The position numbers were made by a program, and so were the translations under genes. Below, piece after piece: positions 1 to 6,738 of a DNA stretch of 8,488 nucleotides (the first letter of the stretch is position 1; each line of letters opens with the position of its first letter). The notes beneath the pieces are model-generated. The model saw only the letters and a program-made list of their open reading frames with translations. It had not been told where the DNA came from and did not search any database. Origin of the DNA: Acidobacteriota bacterium (GTDB lineage: Bacteria > Acidobacteriota > Holophagae > Thermotomaculales > Thermotomaculaceae); NCBI GenBank assembly GCA_027038695.1, contig JALWHA010000134.1, positions 1 to 8,488 of the forward strand, in the 5' to 3' direction.

Positions 1-1
1 T

Positions 2-451
2 GTCTTTGATACCAAAGAGAAACCTGAAGGAATTGAAGAAACCCGAGAAGAATTTATGGGGCAGTATATGGAAGCAACCGAACAGCAACTTATTTCCGAA
101 AAACCAAACAAAGATTCACAACTTTTTGAATCCGGCCACCCGACAGAATTTGACAAATCCGATAAAATTGAATCAGAGAAGAAAGTATTATTTCAGGATA
201 GAGAACAGCTTAGCGATAAACCAAAACCAAAAGAAGAGGCAGAACATACTATTACTGAAAAAGCAGTTGTGCAAGAAACAAGCAAAATGGGATTAAGTTT
301 AAGTGATGAGGATATAAAACGGATTGCTGAAGAGGTAATTAAAAAACTTAGTGATAAGATTATCAAAGAAATAGCCTGGGAAGTAATCCCGCAACTTGCT
401 GAAGACATCGTCTTGAGAAGAATAAAAGAACTTGAAAAAGAGATAGAATAA
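2..451 (+). CDS. Partial protein with acidic disordered linker and helical C-terminal module (N-terminus outside window)
   Basis: The reading frame is open from the left edge, so the true start lies upstream. The Met at 56 is probably internal, because the sequence before it has the same acidic, Glu/Lys-rich character. About 149 residues are visible. Roughly the first 95 are rich in Glu, Lys, Gln, Ser and Pro with no hydrophobic core, and are probably disordered. The last 53 or so (from nt 290) look like two or three amphipathic helices containing EEVIKKL and then IAWEVIPQLAEDIV, ending in a charged tail. From memory, similar C-termini (helix, then WEVVPELAE-like, then a charged helix) occur on response-regulator or zinc-ribbon proteins of deltaproteobacteria and Acidobacteriota, and loosely recall the PopZ C-terminus. 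The N-terminal domain that would decide the function is not visible. The stop lies 14 bases before the transglycosylase gene, so the two are probably co-transcribed. The reading frame is well supported; the function is unknown. Confidence 0.72.
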   Translation, partial: VFDTKEKPEGIEETREEFMGQYMEATEQQLISEKPNKDSQLFESGHPTEFDKSDKIESEKKVLFQDREQLSDKPKPKEEAEHTITEKAVVQETSKMGLSLSDEDIKRIAEEVIKKLSDKIIKEIAWEVIPQLAEDIVLRRIKELEKEIE

Positions 452-465
452 GATATATTAATTTT

Positions 466-2331
466 GTGAGAAGCTTTAAAGAAAAACTTTTATACCCTAA
501 AATTTTCATAACTATTTTTTTATTAACAGTATTATCTTGCGTATCTCCGAAAACCGATAACGATCCGCACGTTAAAAAAACTTACATAGAGAAAAAAGAT
601 ATTAACAAAACTATTAATCATATTCTTTCCCTGTATAAAACAGGCAAGATGTACGCAAGTATAGGTTATTGGGAAGATGCCGAAAATTACTTTAATCAGG
701 CGGTTGAACGTGCATACAAACAGCCTGACAATATATTATCTAACCGTGAATTTAAAGAATTTAGGGAAGACCTTATCAACAAGATATACCTTTGCGAAAC
801 AACATTGCTCGCAAAAGAAAACCCTGACGAAAATAACAAAAATGACGGCGACGTTAAGGACCAAATCTTAAGCGAAGCAAATGTCAAACTAACCGGGGAA
901 GAAGAGCAGAAAGAAAAAAAGATAATTGAAACCTCAAAGGTGACTTATTCCTTTCCAGTTGTAATTAATGACAAAGTACTTGCATTTATAAAAGTATACT
1001 CTACAAAACTAAAGCCTGTAATTAAAGCAAGCTTAGAGCGTTCAGGAGCATATATAGAAAGATACAAAGAGATCTTTAAAGAACAAGGGATACCCGAGGA
1101 TTTAGCCTATCTGCCAATTATTGAAAGCGGGTACAAGATTCATGCATACTCAAGAGCCAGGGCCAAAGGTATATGGCAGTTTATGAAGGGAACCGCCAGA
1201 CTTGAAGGCTTAAAGGTTGACTGGTATGTAGACGAAAGGTGCGACCCTGAAAAATCAGCAATTGCCGCGGCAAAGCATCTAAAAAAACTCTATCAGCATT
1301 ACAATGATTGGTATCTTGCACTTGCTGCATACAATGCAGGGCAGGGGAAAATAGACAGGGCTATTAAAAGGGCAAAGACAAGTGACTTCTGGAAAATTGC
1401 GAAACACAGATGGCTTTTGAGAAGGGAGACAAAAAACTATGTCCCCGCCTTTATTGCTGCACTTATAATTGCCAAAAACCCTGAAAAGTACGGATTTACC
1501 GATTTACATTATCAAAAGCCTCTGGAATATGATACCGTAACTATTGATTCATGCACAGATATCAGGGTAATTGCAAAACTTTGCAATACCTCGGTAAGAG
1601 AAATCCAAAAACTAAACCCTTTTCTAAGAAGAGTGACCACACCTATAAATGCAAAACATTTCAGTATAAATATTCCGAAGGGAAAAAAAGAAGAATTTTT
1701 AGCAAAGTTTAAAAAGTTACCTCCTAATAAAAGGGTAACCTTACGATATCACAGAATAAGACGAGGAGAAACCTTATCTCAGATAGCAAGAAAGTATAAG
1801 ACAAGCGTTACCGCAATTTGCAGGGCAAACGGGATAAGAAATAGAAGGCTAATAAGGGCCGGAAGGTTAATTATTATACCCATAGGAAGAGATGGTGATT
1901 ATTACCTGCCTACAATTAGACTAAGGGATTACACCCACAACCACCGCACCTATAGGTACAAAAGAGGGAAAAAGATTCGTTACAGGGTTAGACGGGGAGA
2001 TTCTCTTTTCAAGATTGCTCAAAAATACGGAACCGATGTCTCAAGCATAAAAAAGTGGAATAAATTAAAATCAAACTTCATCAAACCGGGGAAAAGGCTT
2101 GTAATTTACTGTGGAACCTCAATAAAAAAGAAAAAACACCATTACAAAATAAAAAAAAGAAGAAAGAAAAAGCGAAAAATACCAGAAGGTTACTACCGTG
2201 TTAAAAGAGGCGATTCAATTTACTCAATAGCAAAAAAGTTTAAAATTAGCGTAAAAAAACTAAAAAGAATAAATAAGATCAGGTCAAACATAATAAGGCC
2301 GGGAAAACTATTAAAAGTTAGGGATATTTAA
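466..2331 (+). CDS. mltD: MltD-type membrane-bound lytic murein transglycosylase lipoprotein with LysM repeats
   Basis: Predicted to cleave the MurNAc-GlcNAc bond of peptidoglycan in the periplasm, forming 1,6-anhydro-MurNAc. The GTG at 466 is chosen because an in-frame TGA at 433 blocks extension and later starts would lose the signal peptide; no clear Shine-Dalgarno precedes it. Residues 1-25 are a lipoprotein signal: basic start, hydrophobic stretch, lipobox ending LSC with Cys25. A TPR-like helical region follows (about 50-110). The SLT domain covers about 185-320, with catalytic Glu220 in IIESGY, then GIWQF (235-239) and AYNAGQGK (288-295). RRETKNYVP (319-327) is the usual MltD follow-on. 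A degenerate LysM-like unit (355-405) precedes three canonical LysM domains (about 426-474, 504-550, 576-621). Residues 551-573 are an extremely Lys/Arg-rich linker. The length (621 residues) is above that of E. coli MltD (roughly 450), mainly from the extra LysM unit, linkers and N-terminal region. The stop overlaps the comM start by one base. The family call is confident; the exact MltD symbol is less so. Confidence 0.93.
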   Translation: MRSFKEKLLYPKIFITIFLLTVLSCVSPKTDNDPHVKKTYIEKKDINKTINHILSLYKTGKMYASIGYWEDAENYFNQAVERAYKQPDNILSNREFKEFREDLINKIYLCETTLLAKENPDENNKNDGDVKDQILSEANVKLTGEEEQKEKKIIETSKVTYSFPVVINDKVLAFIKVYSTKLKPVIKASLERSGAYIERYKEIFKEQGIPEDLAYLPIIESGYKIHAYSRARAKGIWQFMKGTARLEGLKVDWYVDERCDPEKSAIAAAKHLKKLYQHYNDWYLALAAYNAGQGKIDRAIKRAKTSDFWKIAKHRWLLRRETKNYVPAFIAALIIAKNPEKYGFTDLHYQKPLEYDTVTIDSCTDIRVIAKLCNTSVREIQKLNPFLRRVTTPINAKHFSINIPKGKKEEFLAKFKKLPPNKRVTLRYHRIRRGETLSQIARKYKTSVTAICRANGIRNRRLIRAGRLIIIPIGRDGDYYLPTIRLRDYTHNHRTYRYKRGKKIRYRVRRGDSLFKIAQKYGTDVSSIKKWNKLKSNFIKPGKRLVIYCGTSIKKKKHHYKIKKRRKKKRKIPEGYYRVKRGDSIYSIAKKFKISVKKLKRINKIRSNIIRPGKLLKVRDI

Positions 2332-3857
2332 TGGTAAAAAAGGTTAAATCGGCTGACTTATCGGGAATTTACGCATATCCGGTTGAGGTTGAAGTTGATT
2401 TATCCGGCGGTTTGCCTGCCTTCAACATAGTAGGGCTTCCCGATACTTCCGTCAGGGAGAGCAGGGATAGAATACGCTCGGCAATAAAAAACTCAAGGTT
2501 TGATTTTCCCAAATCAAGAATAACCGTAAACCTGGCTCCCGCAGATTTGAAAAAAGAAAGTTCAAGACTTGACATAGCAATTGCATTGGGAATTGTTCTG
2601 GAGCAGGGAAACATTAAACCTAATATAGATATTGATAACTGTCTTTTTATAGGCGAATTGTCATTAGACGGCAAGGTGAGAGGGGTTAACGGGGTTTTAA
2701 GCACCGCACTTTACTGCAAGGAAAAGGGGTTGAAACTGTTTGTCCCGGAAATAAACTTCTGCGAAGCCATATCTGTAAAAGGTGTTGAGATTTACCCTTA
2801 CTCTTCTTTGCTTGACTTAATTTCTCTATTAACAGGAGAGAGGGAAAACAACGAAACACCTCAATGCTCCGAAGATGTGAAAGACAAAAATTACCAGGTA
2901 CTTCTTGAAGATATTAAAGGGCATGTTCAGGCAAAAAGGGCTTTAATAATTGCCTGTGCAGGCGGGCACAATATGCTAATGTACGGGCCCCCGGGAAGCG
3001 GAAAAACAATGCTCGCAAAGGCAATACCCTCAATACTTCCTGATATGACAAATAAAGAGCAAATTGAAACCACAATGATTTACTCTGCAGGGGGAAGGCT
3101 TAAGGAAAATTGGCTCATTAAAATTAGGCCTTTCAGAAGCCCTCACCATACAATCTCCCATGTCGGATTAGTCGGTGGCGGCTCAAAACTCTTGCCTGGA
3201 GAGGTATCATACGCGCACAACGGAGTATTATTTTTAGACGAGTTTCCCGAGTTTTCAAGAAAAACCCTTGAGGTTTTGAGGCAGCCTATGGAAGACGGGG
3301 TAATAACCATCACAAGAGCAACAGGCTCTGTGCAGTTTCCGGCAAAGTTTATGCTTGTTGCCGCAATGAACCCCTGTCCATGCGGATATTACGGCTCAAA
3401 AGAAAAGGAATGTGTTTGCACCCCTGCCAAAATCTTAAATTACAGAAGCAGGGTATCAGGACCGATACTTGACAGAATTGACTTAATTGTAAATGTCCCG
3501 CAGATTCCCATTGAAAAGATGAGAGAGGTAAAAGTAGAGGGGCTAACTTCAAGAGAGGCAAAAGAGATTGTTTCAAAAGCAATGGATATTCAATTTCAAA
3601 GAAACAAATGCCTTAACGCTTACCTTGATGCAAAGGATTTGAAAAAGGTTTGCAAACTTGAAAAAGATGCGGAGGATATGCTTATTATTGCGGCTAACAA
3701 AAACTCTTTTTCCTCAAGAACATACACAAGGGTTTTAAAAATTGCGCGTACAATTGCGGATACGGAAAAAAACGAAACAATAAAATTGCACCACATTGCG
3801 GAAGCACTTCAGTACAAGTTGTCCGATTTTTTCTCGGAAAATATATCTTATGATTAA
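2331..3857 (+). CDS. comM: ComM/YifB family Mg-chelatase-like AAA+ ATPase
   Basis: Cytoplasmic AAA+ ATPase. The family member ComM is known to be a hexameric helicase that promotes branch migration of incoming DNA during natural transformation, but homologues are widespread in bacteria not known to be competent. The N-terminal ChlI-like domain is about residues 1-165, with GLPDTSVRESRDR and a NLAPADLKKE segment. The AAA+ core is about 190-395: Walker A GPPGSGKT (219-226), Walker B GVLFLDEF (298-305), and FRSPHHTIS upstream. A Cys cluster with C349, C351, C361 and C363 (NPCPCGYYG, then CVC) could bind zinc. The C-terminal Mg-chelatase domain contains SSRTYTRVLKIART (from residue 461), the usual sensor/arginine region. 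Its length of 508 matches the family. The ATG overlaps the previous stop (TAATG), with AGGG about 8 bases upstream, which suggests translational coupling. All key motifs are intact, so it is probably functional. No other competence gene is in the window, so a transformation role is not shown. Confidence 0.96.
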   Translation: MVKKVKSADLSGIYAYPVEVEVDLSGGLPAFNIVGLPDTSVRESRDRIRSAIKNSRFDFPKSRITVNLAPADLKKESSRLDIAIALGIVLEQGNIKPNIDIDNCLFIGELSLDGKVRGVNGVLSTALYCKEKGLKLFVPEINFCEAISVKGVEIYPYSSLLDLISLLTGERENNETPQCSEDVKDKNYQVLLEDIKGHVQAKRALIIACAGGHNMLMYGPPGSGKTMLAKAIPSILPDMTNKEQIETTMIYSAGGRLKENWLIKIRPFRSPHHTISHVGLVGGGSKLLPGEVSYAHNGVLFLDEFPEFSRKTLEVLRQPMEDGVITITRATGSVQFPAKFMLVAAMNPCPCGYYGSKEKECVCTPAKILNYRSRVSGPILDRIDLIVNVPQIPIEKMREVKVEGLTSREAKEIVSKAMDIQFQRNKCLNAYLDAKDLKKVCKLEKDAEDMLIIAANKNSFSSRTYTRVLKIARTIADTEKNETIKLHHIAEALQYKLSDFFSENISYD

Positions 3858-4575
3858 ACTAAATTTCTACCCCTTTGGATTTAATGCCCCTGAAAAAAAC
3901 ATGGAGATAGATAATTATTTTTTAAGAAAAGGCGAAGGTTTTGTTTTCAGGCTTTACGGGTGGAAGCCTTACGGTGTCTCAATAGGGGTTTCTCAGCAAA
4001 AAGAACGGGTTTGCAATGTTGATTATTGTAAAAACAATGGAATAGAAATCGTAAAAAGGGTAACAGGCGGCGGAGCGGTATATCACAAAAACGACATAAC
4101 CTATATGCTTTCCTGCCCCCTTGATTTTTTTGAGGAGAAATCAGTTTTAGGGGTTTACAGAAAAATTGCACAAATACTTTTGGCTATATTTAAATTTTTA
4201 AAGATTGAATGCGATTTTGCAGGGAAGGTTCAAAAGGAGTTAAGGGTTGAGGGAATGAAAAACGGGGTTGCCTGTTTTTTGCTTCCTTCTGATTACGAGA
4301 TTATTGTTAAGGGTAAAAAGGTTGTAGGAAACGCTTTAAGGATTGAAAAAAACAGAATACTTCAGCACGGCTCCATTGCATTTGATTTTGATTATAAGGA
4401 AACCGCCATTGTTTTGAACACAAGTGAAGAAAAATTAAGGCAGAGGGTAATATCTTTGAAAGAGATTAACCCTCATTTAACAATAAAGCAGTTTGAGGAA
4501 GCCTGTATAACTTGCTTAAAAGATTTCGGCTTTTATATCAATGTTGAAAGAAAAGGTTGGCCTTTTATTGAGTGA
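3850..4575 (+). CDS. Lipoate-protein ligase A / LipM-type octanoyltransferase family protein
   Basis: Member of the BPL/LplA/LipB fold family, which attaches lipoate or octanoate to lipoyl domains of GcvH and 2-oxoacid dehydrogenase subunits in the cytoplasm. The start at 3850 gives 241 residues and overlaps comM by 8 bases. An in-frame ATG at 3796 would overlap by 62 bases and add 18 residues with no family match. Signature segments: MEIDNYFL near the N-terminus, KRVTGGGAVYH (69-79) of the substrate pocket, KKVVGNALR (156-164) with the conserved lysine probably K157, and ILQHGSIAFD shortly after. Cys142 in VACFLLPS sits where Bacillus LipM has its catalytic Cys (context CFEAPS). The protein lacks the accessory C-terminal domain of E. 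coli LplA. It could be a LipM-like octanoyl transferase, a LipL-like amidotransferase, or the catalytic half of a split LplA; the cysteine favours a transferase. No lipA or lipoyl-domain gene is in the window to decide. Family call confident, reaction uncertain. Confidence 0.87.
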   Translation: MIKLNFYPFGFNAPEKNMEIDNYFLRKGEGFVFRLYGWKPYGVSIGVSQQKERVCNVDYCKNNGIEIVKRVTGGGAVYHKNDITYMLSCPLDFFEEKSVLGVYRKIAQILLAIFKFLKIECDFAGKVQKELRVEGMKNGVACFLLPSDYEIIVKGKKVVGNALRIEKNRILQHGSIAFDFDYKETAIVLNTSEEKLRQRVISLKEINPHLTIKQFEEACITCLKDFGFYINVERKGWPFIE

Positions 4576-4608
4576 TTTTTTTGTTTAAAATAAATTGAAA
4601 AATTTTTT

Positions 4609-4615
4609 AGGAGAG
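4609..4615 (+). promoter_or_regulatory. Strong ribosome binding site of purH
   Basis: AGGAGAG lies 4 bases before the ATG at 4620, a good match to the Shine-Dalgarno consensus. It ends a 44-base AT-rich spacer (4576-4619), the longest complete intergenic gap in the window. The other plus-strand genes here have little or no Shine-Dalgarno and rely on overlaps. The spacer may hold a weak internal promoter (TAAAAT around 4586), but I see no well-placed -35 element and do not call one. Confidence 0.7.
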
Positions 4616-4619
4616 AGAA

Positions 4620-6155
4620 ATGAAGAGGTTTGCTTTAATATCTGTTAGCAATAAGGAAGGTATTGTTGATTTTGCAAAACAACTTGAAAAATTTGGCTTT
4701 ACAATTGTTTCAAGTGGCGGGACTTTCAGGGTTTTGAAAGAGGCAGGGTTAAGCACTGTAAAGGTTTCCGATATAACAGGTTTTCCCGAGATACTTGACG
4801 GAAGGGTTAAAACACTTCACCCTAAAATCCACGGTGGAATACTTGCCGATTTGAGAAAGGAAAGCCACAAAGAAGAGTTGGAAAAGCACGGAATCAACCC
4901 CTTTGAAATTGTATGCGTTAACCTTTATCCCTTTAAAGAAACAGTTAAAAAAACGGATAATATAGACCAGATAATTGAAAACATAGACATTGGGGGACCC
5001 ACCCTTTTAAGGGCCTCCGCTAAAAACTTTCACACCGTAACCGTTGTTGTTGACCCTGAAGACTATTCAATGGTAATTGAGGAGATCACTAAAAACGGCA
5101 GTGTTGCCTTTGAGTTAAGAAAAGAACTTGCTTTAAAGGCTTTTTCCCATACAGCTTCTTACGATATTGCAATCTCTTCATTTTTCAATAGAATACTTGA
5201 TAAAAAATTCCCTGAAAACCTGTTTCTTGAATTTAACCTTGAAAATACATTAAGGTACGGGGAAAATCCCCATCAGGATGCGGCGTTTTACAGCGAGCCT
5301 GACAATAGAAAAGACGAATTGCCTGCCTTAACACAATTGCAGGGCAAGGCGCTTTCTTACAACAATTTAATGGATTCAGACGCTGCAATTGACATGGTAA
5401 GGGAGTTTGAAGAGCCTGGATGCGTTATTGTCAAGCACGCAAACCCCTGTGGAATTGGAAGGGACAAAGATTCTATCCACACGGCATTTGAAAGGGCACA
5501 TTCAACAGATCCCATGTCTGCATTCGGGGGTATAATTGCTTTAAACAGAGGGGTTGACGAGGAGCTGGCTTCAACCATTACAAAAAACTTTGTTGAGGTT
5601 GTAATAGCGCCCTCTTTCACCGAAGGGGCTAAAAAGGTATTTTCAAAGAAAAAGAATTTAAGGTTAATTGAATTGCCGATAAATTCTGAAAAGTATCCCT
5701 ATTTCAACATCAAAAGGGTAAGAGGCGGGATTTTGCTTCAGGATGCGGACACAATTAAAGAGAAGAAAGAAAAATGGCAGGTTGTGACTGATGTAAAACC
5801 TGATGAAGAGACAATGAGGGCTCTTGAGTTTGCATGGAAGGTTGTAAAGCATGTTAAATCAAATGCAATAGTTTTCTGCAGGGAAAATGAAACACTTGGA
5901 ATAGGCGCAGGGCAGATGAGCAGGGTTGATTCAGTTAAGATAGCGGTAATGAAGACAAGCAAGGATTTAAAGGGAAGTGTGCTTGCATCCGACGCATTTT
6001 TCCCGTTCAGGGACAGTATAGACGAGGCTGCAAAGATAGGTGTAAAGGCTATAATCCAGCCGGGAGGCTCAATAAGGGATAAAGAGGTGATTGAAGCGGC
6101 AAATGAGCATGGAATAGCAATGGTGTTTACAGGCATAAGGCATTTCAGGCATTAA
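4620..6155 (+). CDS. purH: Bifunctional AICAR formyltransferase / IMP cyclohydrolase (PurH)
   Basis: Catalyses the last two steps of de novo purine synthesis in the cytoplasm: formylation of AICAR using 10-formyl-tetrahydrofolate, then ring closure to IMP. The N-terminal MGS-like cyclohydrolase domain is about residues 1-145: ISVSNKEG, SSGGTFRVL, DITGFPEILDGRVKTLHP and IHGGILA, then DIGGPTLLRASAKN. The transformylase domain follows, with LRYGENPHQ, LSYNNLMDSDAA and VKHANPCGIG, where Lys272-His273 is the conserved catalytic pair. The C-terminus is complete: DAFFPFRDS, IQPGGSIRD, then FTGIRHF. The length of 511 residues is standard, and the start is fixed by the strong ribosome binding site. 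tdk follows after 10 bases and probably shares its transcript, placing purine synthesis and thymidine salvage together. The SSGG in place of the commoner STGG is minor. No truncation or missing catalytic residue is seen. Confidence 0.98.
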   Translation: MKRFALISVSNKEGIVDFAKQLEKFGFTIVSSGGTFRVLKEAGLSTVKVSDITGFPEILDGRVKTLHPKIHGGILADLRKESHKEELEKHGINPFEIVCVNLYPFKETVKKTDNIDQIIENIDIGGPTLLRASAKNFHTVTVVVDPEDYSMVIEEITKNGSVAFELRKELALKAFSHTASYDIAISSFFNRILDKKFPENLFLEFNLENTLRYGENPHQDAAFYSEPDNRKDELPALTQLQGKALSYNNLMDSDAAIDMVREFEEPGCVIVKHANPCGIGRDKDSIHTAFERAHSTDPMSAFGGIIALNRGVDEELASTITKNFVEVVIAPSFTEGAKKVFSKKKNLRLIELPINSEKYPYFNIKRVRGGILLQDADTIKEKKEKWQVVTDVKPDEETMRALEFAWKVVKHVKSNAIVFCRENETLGIGAGQMSRVDSVKIAVMKTSKDLKGSVLASDAFFPFRDSIDEAAKIGVKAIIQPGGSIRDKEVIEAANEHGIAMVFTGIRHFRH

Positions 6156-6165
6156 GGGGAACATT

Positions 6166-6738
6166 ATGATGCGGCATATAAGCGATGTAGGGTGGATTGA
6201 GGTTATTACAGGCTGTATGTACAGCGGAAAGACTGAAGAATTGATTAAAAGGCTAAGAAGGGCAATAATTGCAAAGCAAAAAGTTAAGGTTTTTAAGCCA
6301 ATGATTGACAACCGCTATTCTGAAGACAAAATTTCCTCTCACAACAGGAATATGCTTGAGGCTATTGTTGTCAGGCATTCAGATGAAATACTCCCCTTAA
6401 TTGACGAAGACGACGAGGTTATTGGCATTGAAGAGGTACAGTTTTTTGACGAAAAGATTATTGATGTGTGCAAATACCTTGCAGACAACGGGAAGAGGGT
6501 GATCGTTGCAGGGCTTGACCAGGATTACCTCGGCAAGCCTTTTGAGAACACAATGAAATTAATGGCAGAGGCGGAGTATGTCACCAAACTCCTTGCAATA
6601 TGCGTAAAGTGCGGAAACCTTGCAAACAGGACACAGAGGACGGTTAAAAAGAAAGACAGGATTGTGGTAGGCTCCGTAGGAATGTATGAGGCAAGGTGCA
6701 GAAAGTGCTTTGACCCTGAATTGAAAAACGAGGATTAA
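6166..6738 (+). CDS. tdk: Type II thymidine kinase
   Basis: Phosphorylates thymidine to dTMP with ATP, the entry step of thymidine salvage in the cytoplasm. It has 190 residues, typical of the zinc-containing type II (TK1-like) family. The P-loop GCMYSGKT is at residues 16-23. The Walker B/catalytic segment IEEVQFF is at 88-94, with the catalytic base expected at Glu90; the preceding residue is Glu89 where the family usually has Asp. GLDQDYLGKPF is the typical segment before the lasso region. Two CxxC pairs (C146/C149 and C178/C181) form the structural zinc site, and MYEARCRKC closes the lasso. The start could be ATG 6166 or ATG 6169; AAGGGGAA just upstream suits either, with 6169 giving slightly better spacing. 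The gene lies 10 bases after purH. Its TAA stop overlaps the stop of the convergent hydrolase gene. Confidence 0.96.
   Translation: MMRHISDVGWIEVITGCMYSGKTEELIKRLRRAIIAKQKVKVFKPMIDNRYSEDKISSHNRNMLEAIVVRHSDEILPLIDEDDEVIGIEEVQFFDEKIIDVCKYLADNGKRVIVAGLDQDYLGKPFENTMKLMAEAEYVTKLLAICVKCGNLANRTQRTVKKKDRIVVGSVGMYEARCRKCFDPELKNED

Noticed and set aside
3796..3849. Upstream ATG that would lengthen the lipoate-family protein by 18 residues
   Set aside because: It overlaps comM by 62 bases, adds residues with no family resemblance, and the Met at 3850 directly precedes the family-like N-terminus.
4576..4619. Possible promoter or terminator in the AT-rich spacer before purH
   Set aside because: There is a -10-like TAAAAT but no well-spaced -35, and the A/T inverted repeat is short with no GC stem.
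5738..6136. 132-residue minus-strand open frame inside purH
   Set aside because: It is a shadow of the strongly conserved PurH frame, Ser/Ile-rich without recognisable motifs and without a ribosome binding site.
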